Source: Planctomycetaceae bacterium (GTDB lineage: Bacteria > Planctomycetota > Planctomycetia > Pirellulales > Pirellulaceae). Taken from it: a stretch of 6,773 nt of DNA. Below are positions 1 to 6,773 of this stretch, one piece after another (position 1 is the first letter of the stretch; every line of letters begins with the position of its first letter). Both the position numbers and the translations under genes were made by a program. Under the pieces are notes generated by a model that was not told the origin of the DNA, ran no database searches, and worked only from the letters and a program-made list of their open reading frames with translations. The stretch is from assembly GCA_005773145.1 (NCBI GenBank), contig SXHS01000097.1, positions 1 through 6,773 of the forward strand, in the 5' to 3' direction.

Positions 1-1884
1 AATTCTCAATTTGCCCTGCTGGCATTGCACGAGGCGGAGCGGCGGGGTATCGAAGTACAAGACGCCACCTGGCGCCGCGCCGATCGCTATTGGAAAAATC
101 AACAGCTGCCGAACGGTGCCTGGGGTTATCAACCTGATATGCCGGCCGGTTCGTCACAGCCCACGGGGAGCATGACGGCGGCTGGCATCGCATCGCTGAT
201 CATCACCTCGGGGCGCGTGACCACTGGCGGCGCTACCGTTGAGGGTGACCGTGTGCAGTGCTGCGGCCAGGCAGCCGACGCGGACTCCATCGCGAAAGGC
301 CTGGTGTGGCTGGGAGAGAATTTCTCAGTCCAGCGGAATCCGGGACTGAATATCGCGCAAAACCGCAACTGGTACCTGTATTACATGTACGGCATCGAGC
401 GTGTGGGCCGCTTGTCCGGGCATCGTTTCATCGGCGCCCATGATTGGTATCGCGAAGGGGCGGAGGTCCTATTGCGGCTGCAAGATCCGCTCACCGGTTC
501 TTTTCCTGGGCAACATGCGGGGTCGCCGGAAAACCGCCCCGATATTGGTACCGCACTGGCCGTTTTGTTTCTGGCCAAGGGCCGGCGGCCCGTCTTAATG
601 TCCAAGGTGCAACACTCGGCGGGGGACGATTGGCGTCATCATCGTCAGGACATAGCCCACCTCACGGGACACGTCGAGATCCAATGGAAACAGAGCTTGA
701 TTTGGCAGAGCATCGACCTGCGCGCGGCGGCCACCGAGGACCTATTGCAATCCCCCGTGTTGTTTATCAGCGGTCGCGATGCGTGGCAGCCCACGCCGCA
801 ACAGACGCAGCAACTTCAACAATACGTGCAGCAGGGCGGATTCTTATTCGTCGAGAGTTGCTGCAACGGCAAGGCGTTTGATCAACAGTTTCGCAAATGG
901 GTAGCCACCAGCTTTCCGGATTCGGCCATGCGCCTGTTGCCACCCGAGCATCCGATTTGGTACGCGGAACAACGTGTGAATCCTGCCTACCTCCGGCCTC
1001 TTTGGGGAATGGACGCCTGTTGTCGCACCGGAATCGTCTACTGTCCGGGCGATTTGTCGTGCTATTGGGAACTCGCCGGCCCAAGACGCGACGACAAACT
1101 GCCTCCCCGGGTTCAAGAAGAGGTGGATGCGTGCCTGACCATCGGCACTAACGTGCTAGCCTACGCAACCAACCGCCAATTGAAGAACAAGTTGGAAACG
1201 GCCGAGGCCGTTCCGCAGTTGGCACAAACGCCGGACCGAACGCGAGGCGCCCTGCGGCTAGCCAAGTTGCGGCACACTGGGGGGAGTGACGACGCGCCGA
1301 GCGCGGCGCTCAATTTGCTGCGCGCCGCGCAACAGCAACTCGAACTGCGCGTGCAGCTGGAAGCCCCGCAGATCGAGGCCACCGATGAGGCTCTGGCCGA
1401 CTACGCCGTATTATTCGTACACGGGCGCCGGGCCTTTGAATGGACCCCGCCCGAGCGCGAGGCCTTGGCCCGTTACCTCAACAACGGTGGCTTCATTCTG
1501 GCCGATGCCATCTGCGCCAGCAAACCGTTCGCCGAATCGTTTCGACGCGAGATGCGCGAGATCTTGCCGTCTCGCGAATGGCAACCGATTCCCGCCGAGC
1601 ATCCCATCTGGTCGTCGCAATTCAGCGGTTTCGATTTGACGACGGTCACGCTGCAAGAACCGGCCACTCGATCCGACGAAGCGCAGCCCTTGCGGGTGCG
1701 ACAAGTCCGCTCGCCCCCTGCTCTGGAGGCCATCGAAGTGGAGGGCCGTCTGGCGGTTGTTTTTTCCCCATACGACTTGAGCTGTGCGCTCGAGAACTCA
1801 CCCTCGCTGGAATGTCGAGGCTACACACGCGAGGACGCCGCTCGTATCGGCCTGAACGCGGTGCTGTACGCCTTGCAGCAATGA
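1..1884 (+). CDS. Toroid (prenyltransferase/terpene cyclase-like) protein with two tandem DUF4159 domains, 5' partial
   Basis: The frame is open from the first base, so the gene starts upstream; 627 residues are visible, ending in TGA. Residues 1-200 resemble an alpha/alpha toroid of the squalene-hopene cyclase/prenyltransferase type: a QW-like motif (Q35, G39, W41), and a second, weaker one (Q161, G166, F168 instead of W). The catalytic DXDD motif of squalene cyclases is not seen in the visible part, so enzyme activity is doubtful. Two DUF4159 domains follow, about residues 196-400 and 417-627. Both carry a GGF strand leading to a conserved Cys (C287/C288 and C505), an EHPIW motif (H317-W320 and H534-W537) and a DLSC motif (D351-C354 and D592-C595). 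From memory, DUF4159 is related to the class I glutamine amidotransferase fold; its biochemical role is unknown. Relatives in planctomycetes and proteobacteria often neighbour MoxR/DUF58/BatA genes, which cannot be checked here. No signal peptide can be judged because the N-terminus is missing. Family call is firm, function is not. Confidence 0.88.
   Translation, partial: NSQFALLALHEAERRGIEVQDATWRRADRYWKNQQLPNGAWGYQPDMPAGSSQPTGSMTAAGIASLIITSGRVTTGGATVEGDRVQCCGQAADADSIAKGLVWLGENFSVQRNPGLNIAQNRNWYLYYMYGIERVGRLSGHRFIGAHDWYREGAEVLLRLQDPLTGSFPGQHAGSPENRPDIGTALAVLFLAKGRRPVLMSKVQHSAGDDWRHHRQDIAHLTGHVEIQWKQSLIWQSIDLRAAATEDLLQSPVLFISGRDAWQPTPQQTQQLQQYVQQGGFLFVESCCNGKAFDQQFRKWVATSFPDSAMRLLPPEHPIWYAEQRVNPAYLRPLWGMDACCRTGIVYCPGDLSCYWELAGPRRDDKLPPRVQEEVDACLTIGTNVLAYATNRQLKNKLETAEAVPQLAQTPDRTRGALRLAKLRHTGGSDDAPSAALNLLRAAQQQLELRVQLEAPQIEATDEALADYAVLFVHGRRAFEWTPPEREALARYLNNGGFILADAICASKPFAESFRREMREILPSREWQPIPAEHPIWSSQFSGFDLTTVTLQEPATRSDEAQPLRVRQVRSPPALEAIEVEGRLAVVFSPYDLSCALENSPSLECRGYTREDAARIGLNAVLYALQQ
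586..1200 (+). other. DUF4159 domain, copy 1
   Basis: This part encodes about residues 196-400 of the toroid/DUF4159 protein. It opens with a K-V-Q-H segment and G-D-D-W (residues 208-211), then a Leu/Trp-rich helix region. Next come a PVLFISG strand, a GGFLFVE strand with adjacent C287-C288, the EHPIW motif and the DLSC motif. It differs from copy 2 in having two neighbouring cysteines at the strand end and a longer, His/Trp-rich N-terminal part. Confidence 0.75.
1249..1881 (+). other. DUF4159 domain, copy 2
   Basis: This part encodes residues 417-627, the C-terminal half of the tandem. It opens with A-L-R-L-A-K-L-R-H and G-G, the usual N-terminal strand of the family, followed by an A-L-N-L-L helix. 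A VLFVHGRRAF strand, a GGFILADAIC strand (C505), an EHPIW motif (H534) and a DLSC motif (C595) come next. The domain ends in a helix with the N-A-V-L-Y-A pattern that typically closes DUF4159 proteins, so this copy looks complete. Confidence 0.75.
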
Positions 1885-1912
1885 GAGCACGGGTGATTGG
1901 TCTCGCGCATCC

Positions 1913-2653
1913 TCAGAACACAACTTCTAATCCGTCGTAACCCGCCGTAACGTGGGGATAGATGCGGCGAATGGTGTCGATGTCAAATGGAGCCTCCGGT
2001 CGAGACAGTGGATTGGCGTGGACAAGAATCAATCGACCGGCTCGAGCGGCTCGGGCCACTTGTGCCACCGGCGTAGCGCAGCTGTGTCCGGTAAGTTGGG
2101 CCAGTTGCACGCGACTGTCGGGGAAATAGCATTCGTGGATCAACACGTCGACGTCCTGGATCCGTTCGACATAGGGTGCCTGGGGGTCGGCGATCGTGTC
2201 GGTGACGTAGGCCAAGCTATGCCCTGGCCAGTCCAAGCGAAATCCCAGTGAACCACCTGGGTGGACCAGTGGAAAATAGGTTAGTTGTCCATCGTCCGGA
2301 AGACTCGTCGGGCCGTCCAGTGGCTGCCATTCACACGGCAATGGTACGGGAAACAAGGAGCGGTCCAACAGATGTTGCTGAATGTCCGTTAACTTTTGCG
2401 CGTCGCCATGGACGACCACACGCCCCACTTCCCGTTCGTGCAGGATGTCAAATAAACCCGTGAGTCCAAAGACATGGTCGAGGTGTGCATGGCTCAGGAA
2501 GATATGTAGCTCTTCCGTTTGGATGTATTCCCGCACACGGAACATGGCCGTGCCGGCGTCCAAGATAATCCCCAGCTCGGGGAGCATCATACAGGCTGTT
2601 TGACGCTCGTTGCTGGGGTGGTAACCGCCGGTTCCTAATAAGACCATGCGCAT
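1913..2653 (-). CDS. Metallo-beta-lactamase-fold hydrolase, RNase Z-like
   Basis: A 246-residue MBL-fold hydrolase with every expected metal-site element. It starts with an L-L-G-T-G-G strand (residues 5-10) and has the H-x-H-x-D-H signature at H55, H57, D59 and H60. H131 is the next probable metal ligand, D152 (in V-T-D-T) the bridging aspartate, and H212 (in V-H-A-N-P) the last ligand. The G-H-S at 189-191 followed by a helix and H212 matches the C-terminal pattern of the RNase Z/arylsulfatase-like branch. The long flexible exosite arm that tRNase Z uses to grip tRNA is not apparent between the HxHxDH motif and H131. A tRNA 3'-processing role is therefore uncertain; a phosphodiesterase or other hydrolase is equally possible. 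No signal peptide or membrane segment is seen, so it is probably cytoplasmic. The ATG at 2653 lies 8 bases after the stop of the AsmA-like gene, implying co-transcription; a second ATG two codons in (2647) is possible. The upstream Shine-Dalgarno match is weak (AATAGG). Confidence 0.9.
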   Translation of the reverse strand: MRMVLLGTGGYHPSNERQTACMMLPELGIILDAGTAMFRVREYIQTEELHIFLSHAHLDHVFGLTGLFDILHEREVGRVVVHGDAQKLTDIQQHLLDRSLFPVPLPCEWQPLDGPTSLPDDGQLTYFPLVHPGGSLGFRLDWPGHSLAYVTDTIADPQAPYVERIQDVDVLIHECYFPDSRVQLAQLTGHSCATPVAQVARAARAGRLILVHANPLSRPEAPFDIDTIRRIYPHVTAGYDGLEVVF

Positions 2654-2661
2654 CCGATTGC

Positions 2662-5600
2662 CTATTTGCGTGGCCCAAAAAGATTCTTCAATTGTTTTTG
2701 CAATTCGCCCTCCAACAGATTTCGCGCCGTGCCGCCGAGAAGTTGCTGGCTAAGTTGTGCCACGGCCAGAGGATCCAGCTGAGGTCGGGTCAAAGTGCCA
2801 CGCACTGGAATGCGGAGTGTTTGGCCGACCACATTGGCCAGCACGGGCCGCTTCTGCGCTAAATTTTGGTCGACCGTAATCTCGGCTACCACTTCCATCG
2901 TCTGATCCATGGCCACCCAGCCCGTCGTTTGAATGGGAATGTCCTTGATCTCCATGATCAGGCCTCGGTGATGGACACGACCATCCACGACCTCAAACTG
3001 TATTTGCTGTTGTTTCATCTTCAACCACGCCTCGTTGGGATTCAGCAGGTTGGCAGCCTGCTCGCGTCCCAGGAGGCTGGTAATCTGTTGGGCCAATCCC
3101 AGATATTGCTGAGCAATCGGCCCGGGTTCAATTTGGGCATCGTGGATCTGCAGCACGCCACCTGCCGTGAGCATTTTGGGATTACCAAGCGGAACCTGAG
3201 CTCCGGTCAGTGCCAGCGAAAAGCGACCATCGACGCGGGTGGCGTCGGCGATCATCGGAGCCATGTACTTCATCCAAACATGGCACATCTCGGGCGAGAT
3301 GCGCACGTTCTGAATAATCTGTCCACCCGGCACGCGTAGAACCGACGGCTCGGGCAACCATTGCAATTCGGGCGCGACCTTCAGCCGGCCTTCGTTGACC
3401 TCGCAATCAATGGGCTGCACCACCAGTTTCCCCGCTTGATATTTCGCCGCCAATTCGCCATTGCCCAACGTGAAGCCGAATACCTGTGCCTGCTGCCAGC
3501 CCATGCCGGCTGAGGCATTCACATCGGGCGAGGTACCGGCCAAGCCCAGGGGACCGACCAACTGAAACGGTCGCTCATCCTTGCCCACGATGCGAATCTG
3601 TTGGGCCCACGTCCCGCGTAGCCGCGAAGTCAGTTGTTGCCAATCGTATTGCAGTTGGCCCTGGAGTTGGGTATCGACGCGCTGCGCCAAGTCTTGCAAC
3701 GTGCCGTCCATTGTTAATCGCATACCATCCGTGCCGACTTGAAAACCCGACAAATCGAGACGCCCACTTTGATTGTCGTAGCTCGCTTTGCCGGCCAATG
3801 TGACCACCTCGTCCTGCCAAAGCGGATCCCAGGTGCCGGCCGCAGGGGCCTCAGGGCCAACGGACGTGGTCGCCAGACGATAGACGGCTAATCCAAATTT
3901 GGCGACTTTCGCTTGCGTATCAAGGATGGTTTGCGATTGATCTTGCCGAATACGGCACGACCCGACCAATTCGCCATGTGGCAACATGGACCCGGCCACC
4001 AACGGGCCAGGCGTGGTTGATTGCAACGTCTGCCAGAGACGGGCGATATCCGCTCGCACTCCCATCGTTCCGGTCGCACCCGACAGGTCGCTAGACAGAG
4101 GGAGCACGCACTTGTCGGCACGAAAGGCCAACGCGCTGCTGGCAAAAGTCGTCTGATCCAGGGCCAGTTGTCGCTGTTTGGCGTCCCAGCGCGCGACCGT
4201 GTCGACCTTGATCAGTGGCTCCCGCACTCGGAAACCGGGCCCCGACAGATCGACCTGCCGGAACTCAAAGTTGGCAGGGCCAATCTCAGTGGCCTCGTGA
4301 CCAACATCGAGAGTCGCCTTGCCCTGCACCGACCCAGCCGCCTGCCAGCCTGGGAGTGGTTGGATCAAGTTCAGTCGGGCCAGCCAACGTGTCAAGTCTC
4401 CACGCAACTCACAGGCCAAGGGCCAATGGCTCGCGGTATCCTGCCATACAGCAGGCTTCAGGAGTTGAATCTTCGCCTCATCGGCATCCGAGGCCAACTC
4501 GCAGTTCGCCTGACGGACTTCGAGCTGACCTGCATCGTCCCATTGGCCTTGCAGCTGCGTTGTCAGTTCTAGGCTCCCTTCCTGCAGCCGACTGCGTTGG
4601 GGAATGGCGACCAACACTTGGCGCAGTGAGACTTGGCCTTGGGCTTGGACCTGTCGATCGGCCTGTTGACGCCAATTTCCAGTCGCCTGAATCTGGCCGC
4701 CGAACTGCGCACCTTGCAGGTCGAACAGTCCGCCGAGTTGTTCGGCCATACGGCCCAAATCACCTCGCGCGCTCAAATCGCCTGCCTGCACATTTCCCTT
4801 GGCCGTGGCCTGCAGAAAATCCGTCTCACATGCCAGCTGGTCAATGCTCCAACCGTCGTCGCTACGACGCGTATCGCACCGAATCTGCATGGGCTTCGGC
4901 CATTGCAAAGGTCGTCCACCGGCAGTACCGGTTAGCGCCGATGAAATCAATTCAGCATGCCAGCGCGGTTCGGGACCGGCTTCCCCCTGTTTCAGATTCC
5001 ATTTCAACGTGCCAGTGGAGACTCGCGTCCCCTCACGAACCGCCAAAGTGTGTGGCAAATGGGCGAATAGTTGGGCTAGATCGAGTTGGCCGGACAGGAC
5101 AACCTGATCATAACGTGTTGCGCCAAAGGTGTCCGCAGACCAATTGGCCGTATCAAGGGCAGCTTCAGGCAACACGGCCAAGCCGCGCGCCGTGATCTCA
5201 CCCAATTCGGAGGCCACTTTCAGCGACTCCAACGTTAGCTGCGTTCCCGACAAGAGCGCGCGGGTGTTGGCTTGGATCAAAGGCAATCGGAGTTGATCCC
5301 CCTTCATGATGGCCGGCACGACGCAGATAAAATCCTGAATCTGCGCTGTTCCCGTGAGATCGGCGGACATGGCCGCGCCCTGTCCCTGCCAACTCCCCTG
5401 CATGTCGGCGTTCAGACGCCCGGAGAGTGCCGAATCCGCCACGTAGCCGCGAAGAAAGGGTTGCAAGAGTTCCAAGGGAAACCCGCGACACTCGATCGCG
5501 AGTTGATCGGCCAACGCCCCCGAATCGCCAGCGGCCGCCTCGGCCGCGGCGCCGTTCTGATTCGTGGGCCGAAGGTTCAATTGAGCCTTCAATGTCCCCG

Positions 5601-6258
5601 GGGGTGTCGATTCGGGAAATGTCGCCGTGATCTGTACGGCGATGGGATCGGTCAGCGACGCGGGAATTGCTGCCGATAGATTCAAGTCATCCAACACCCA
5701 ACGCTGTTGGCTTTGAGGCTCAATGACGACCAACCGGCCGCCATGGATCTCAAGTCTGTACGCAATGGGTTCGCTTGCTGTCGATGTCGCGGGAAACTGC
5801 TTCAACACGGCGGCAATCGCATCCTGCAGGTTGCTGCCGCGTTCGTGCAGCGTGACTTCCAACTGCGGCTGCTCGATCCGTATGGTGCCCAAGTCGGCTG
5901 ATGCGCTGATCAACGACCAGAGGGAACGGTCCGTGGCAACACGCGCGACGGATAACATAGGTTGGTTTTGCGCATCGCGACAGGACAACTTTTGAATTTC
6001 CACCGGATGGAACCACCCCAGCCTGGCCGACTCCATCTCGACACTACCGGGATAATCCGGAATCAATGATTTCAGCAGGTTCTGGCGAACTCTGGGATAG
6101 CCAATCAGGGACGGGGCGATCCAGATCAAGGCCAGCACGGCTAGGACGAGGCCCAACAGGAGCCAGCGCCAGCGATGACGGGGGCGTGCAACGAGGATCG
6201 GCTCTTCATCCCGATCCGCATCCTCATCCTCATCAGGCGAACGGCGTCTTTTGGCCAT
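2662..6258 (-). CDS. AsmA-like envelope protein, single-pass inner-membrane anchor with large periplasmic part
   Basis: A 1198-residue protein. Residues 1-29 form a charged cytoplasmic tail (K3-R6, then acidic D9-E19, then basic R25-R29). Residues 30-52 are one hydrophobic membrane segment, followed by a very long beta-rich, low-cysteine region expected in the periplasm. The part just after the membrane segment has features of the AsmA family: LGWFHPVEI (80-88), R-S-L (111-113), DLG-I-R-I-E-P (122-131) and GSNL (141-144). The C-terminal part, about 1011-1198, resembles the AsmA-like C-terminal domain: G-V-L-x-I-x-D-A, F-E-V-V-D-G-R-V, a G-W-V-A-M-D-Q strand, R-G-T-L-T-R-P, then an amphipathic helix ending in G-P-R-K. 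AsmA/TamB/YhdP relatives are implicated in phospholipid transport to, or protein assembly in, the outer membrane; that role here is inferred from the family. The ATG at 6258 was chosen because AGGGAG lies 10 bases upstream and it gives a sensible N-in tail. The frame extends to 6429, but those 57 residues look non-coding. Downstream, the MBL-fold hydrolase follows after 8 bases. Confidence 0.88.
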   Translation of the reverse strand: MAKRRRSPDEDEDADRDEEPILVARPRHRWRWLLLGLVLAVLALIWIAPSLIGYPRVRQNLLKSLIPDYPGSVEMESARLGWFHPVEIQKLSCRDAQNQPMLSVARVATDRSLWSLISASADLGTIRIEQPQLEVTLHERGSNLQDAIAAVLKQFPATSTASEPIAYRLEIHGGRLVVIEPQSQQRWVLDDLNLSAAIPASLTDPIAVQITATFPESTPPGTLKAQLNLRPTNQNGAAAEAAAGDSGALADQLAIECRGFPLELLQPFLRGYVADSALSGRLNADMQGSWQGQGAAMSADLTGTAQIQDFICVVPAIMKGDQLRLPLIQANTRALLSGTQLTLESLKVASELGEITARGLAVLPEAALDTANWSADTFGATRYDQVVLSGQLDLAQLFAHLPHTLAVREGTRVSTGTLKWNLKQGEAGPEPRWHAELISSALTGTAGGRPLQWPKPMQIRCDTRRSDDGWSIDQLACETDFLQATAKGNVQAGDLSARGDLGRMAEQLGGLFDLQGAQFGGQIQATGNWRQQADRQVQAQGQVSLRQVLVAIPQRSRLQEGSLELTTQLQGQWDDAGQLEVRQANCELASDADEAKIQLLKPAVWQDTASHWPLACELRGDLTRWLARLNLIQPLPGWQAAGSVQGKATLDVGHEATEIGPANFEFRQVDLSGPGFRVREPLIKVDTVARWDAKQRQLALDQTTFASSALAFRADKCVLPLSSDLSGATGTMGVRADIARLWQTLQSTTPGPLVAGSMLPHGELVGSCRIRQDQSQTILDTQAKVAKFGLAVYRLATTSVGPEAPAAGTWDPLWQDEVVTLAGKASYDNQSGRLDLSGFQVGTDGMRLTMDGTLQDLAQRVDTQLQGQLQYDWQQLTSRLRGTWAQQIRIVGKDERPFQLVGPLGLAGTSPDVNASAGMGWQQAQVFGFTLGNGELAAKYQAGKLVVQPIDCEVNEGRLKVAPELQWLPEPSVLRVPGGQIIQNVRISPEMCHVWMKYMAPMIADATRVDGRFSLALTGAQVPLGNPKMLTAGGVLQIHDAQIEPGPIAQQYLGLAQQITSLLGREQAANLLNPNEAWLKMKQQQIQFEVVDGRVHHRGLIMEIKDIPIQTTGWVAMDQTMEVVAEITVDQNLAQKRPVLANVVGQTLRIPVRGTLTRPQLDPLAVAQLSQQLLGGTARNLLEGELQKQLKNLFGPRK
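6205..6234 (-). repeat. In-gene hexamer repeat encoding an Asp-x acidic tract
   Basis: Five consecutive six-base units, read on the minus strand as GATGAG, GATGAG, GATGCG, GATCGG, GATGAA, encode D9-E18 of the AsmA-like protein as Asp-x pairs. Two units are identical and the rest have drifted, which suggests old slippage growth of an acidic cytoplasmic tail. It keeps frame, so copy-number change would lengthen or shorten the tail by two residues. Confidence 0.6.
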
Positions 6259-6268
6259 ACAAGAGTGG

Positions 6269-6274
6269 CTCCCT
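6269..6274 (-). promoter_or_regulatory. Ribosome binding site of the AsmA-like gene
   Basis: AGGGAG on the minus strand, 10 bases before the ATG at 6258. It decides the start against the longer open frame that reaches 6429. Confidence 0.6.
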
Positions 6275-6389
6275 GCAGTCCACAAAACGGCGCTAGGTAG
6301 GTTACAGTAGGAAACGAAACCGCGACGCCGATAGCTTCCCCGAGCGTGGCGCGCCAACGGTCCATTCCGGTTACAATAAGGTCGACTGC

Positions 6390-6418
6390 AGTATAGCGTT
6401 TCGAAGCAACCCTGGCAC
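6390..6418 (-). promoter_or_regulatory. Candidate sigma-70-type promoter for the AsmA-like/MBL unit
   Basis: On the minus strand GTGCCA (6418-6413, four of six matches to the -35 consensus) is followed after 17 bases by TATACT (6395-6390, five of six matches to the -10 consensus). Transcription would start near 6383 and leave a leader of about 125 bases before the ATG at 6258. Position and spacing fit. Short matches occur by chance and planctomycete promoters are poorly defined, so this is only a candidate. Confidence 0.3.
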
Positions 6419-6473
6419 GGCTCACCCAACCGGCACGCCCAGGGGCCGGTGTTTCGGCTATCGCAGTTAACTC

Positions 6474-6479
6474 AGGGAG
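6474..6479 (+). promoter_or_regulatory. Candidate ribosome binding site of the LarA-like gene
   Basis: AGGGAG lies 12 bases before GTG 6492 and 30 bases before ATG 6510. The same hexamer precedes the AsmA-like gene at a 10-base spacing. It favours the GTG start, although the spacing is slightly long. Confidence 0.45.
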
Positions 6480-6491
6480 TACCGATCAACC

Positions 6492-6773
6492 GTGGACCGA
6501 TACCCGGCCATGTTCCGCGTGCGGCAGTCTTTCGACGCTTCGCAGGTGCAGGAAATTGACCACGCGGTCTGGGAGCAAATGGACCGTCTGAAATTAGGCC
6601 GCTTCGTGCGACCGGGGCAGACGGTTGCCATCACCGCTGGTAGCCGCGGCATTGCCAATATCGCCCAGATCCTTCGCGCGGCCGTGCAGCACCTGCAGAG
6701 ACTGGGAGCTTCCCCATTTCTCGTGCCGGCTATGGGGAGCCATGGTGGGGCGACGGCTGAGGGCCAACAGGAA
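6492..6773 (+). CDS. Lactate racemase-like (LarA N-terminal/DUF2088) protein, 3' partial
   Basis: The first 94 residues of a gene cut by the window end. The sequence shows an R-V-R-Q-S-F opening, a helical stretch, then P-G-Q-T-V-A-I-T-A-G-S-R-G-I-A-N-I (41-57). A helix and L-G-A-S-P-F-L-V-P-A-M-G-S-H-G-G-A-T-A-E-G-Q (71-92) follow. The GSRGIA (50-55) and GSHGG (82-86) motifs are typical of the family annotated as lactate racemase domain or DUF2088 protein. Characterised LarA racemises lactate using a nickel-pincer cofactor bound to a lysine further downstream, which is not visible here. Many homologues act on other hydroxy acids or are uncharacterised, so the substrate is unknown. GTG 6492 is chosen because of the upstream AGGGAG and because the frame closes at TAA 6468-6470. 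ATG 6510, six codons later, is the main alternative. No signal peptide is seen, so it is probably cytoplasmic. Confidence 0.82.
   Translation, partial: MDRYPAMFRVRQSFDASQVQEIDHAVWEQMDRLKLGRFVRPGQTVAITAGSRGIANIAQILRAAVQHLQRLGASPFLVPAMGSHGGATAEGQQE

Larger units (their letters stand above)
6259..6491. other. Divergent intergenic region
   Basis: This stretch of 233 bases lies between the starts of the AsmA-like gene (minus) and the LarA-like gene (plus) and must hold promoters for both. It contains the candidate minus-strand promoter and two AGGGAG ribosome binding sites. It also has an imperfect direct repeat, GGTTACAGTAGG (6300-6311) and GGTTACAATAAGG (6369-6381), and a ten-base palindrome TGGCGCGCCA (6347-6356). 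No tRNA, riboswitch-like fold or small gene with good support is seen. For the plus strand I find no convincing -35/-10 pair; TACAAT at 6372-6377 lacks a -35 partner. Confidence 0.6.

Noticed and set aside
1..5. AATTC at the window edge as an EcoRI cloning junction
   Set aside because: Five bases at an edge are easily chance, and coding continues smoothly into the window with no vector sequence.
25..27. TTG as the start of the first gene
   Set aside because: The frame is open to base 1, and the residues before it (S-Q-F-A-L-L-A-L) fit the toroid helix pattern, so the gene simply enters from outside the window.
444..881. A 145-codon open frame inside the DUF4159 gene in another frame
   Set aside because: It has low-complexity basic composition, no family features, and lies entirely within a strongly supported coding region.
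1913..2653. Calling the MBL gene rnz (tRNA 3'-processing endonuclease)
   Set aside because: The metal site fits, but the exosite arm typical of RNase Z is not apparent, so a specific gene name is not supported.
4215..5195. A 326-codon open frame on the plus strand opposite the AsmA-like gene
   Set aside because: The translation is rich in Arg, Pro, Ser and Ala with no recognisable domain, and the opposite strand carries a well-supported gene across the whole stretch. It is a by-product of codon bias.
6259..6429. A 57-codon N-terminal extension of the AsmA-like gene
   Set aside because: The added residues are Cys- and Arg-rich and unlike an AsmA N-terminus. The ribosome binding site points to ATG 6258, and the extension would cover the best promoter candidate.

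Overview
The window holds four protein-coding genes and no RNA gene, mobile element or CRISPR array that I can see. Gene content points to a planctomycete, most likely of the Pirellulales type: a long protein joining a prenyltransferase/terpene-cyclase-like toroid to DUF4159 domains, a very large AsmA-like envelope protein, and an abundant LarA-like (DUF2088) family member. This assignment is inference from protein families; there is no rRNA or other marker gene here.

Layout. Positions 1-1884 (+) carry the 3' part of a large gene; its start lies upstream of the window. It has an N-terminal alpha/alpha-toroid segment followed by two tandem, diverged DUF4159 domains. Only 28 bases separate its stop from the stop of a convergent pair on the minus strand. 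That pair reads, in transcription order, a 1198-residue AsmA-like single-pass membrane protein (6258 to 2662) and then, after 8 bases, a 246-residue metallo-beta-lactamase-fold hydrolase of the RNase Z-like type (2653 to 1913). A 233-base divergent intergenic region (6259-6491) follows. Its right side leads into the start of a lactate racemase-like gene on the plus strand, cut by the window end.

How the parts may work together. The AsmA-like protein and the hydrolase are very probably one transcription unit. The AsmA-like protein should sit in the inner membrane with nearly all its mass in the periplasm, where relatives are linked to lipid transport and outer-membrane homeostasis. The hydrolase lacks an export signal and should be cytoplasmic, so any functional link is open. 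The DUF4159 gene belongs to a family often found beside MoxR/DUF58/BatA-type genes, which would lie upstream of this window. The LarA-like gene is a separate unit.

I do not see strong evidence for a wholly new system. The best leads are the double-DUF4159 toroid protein and the close pairing of the AsmA-like protein with an exosite-less RNase Z-like hydrolase.
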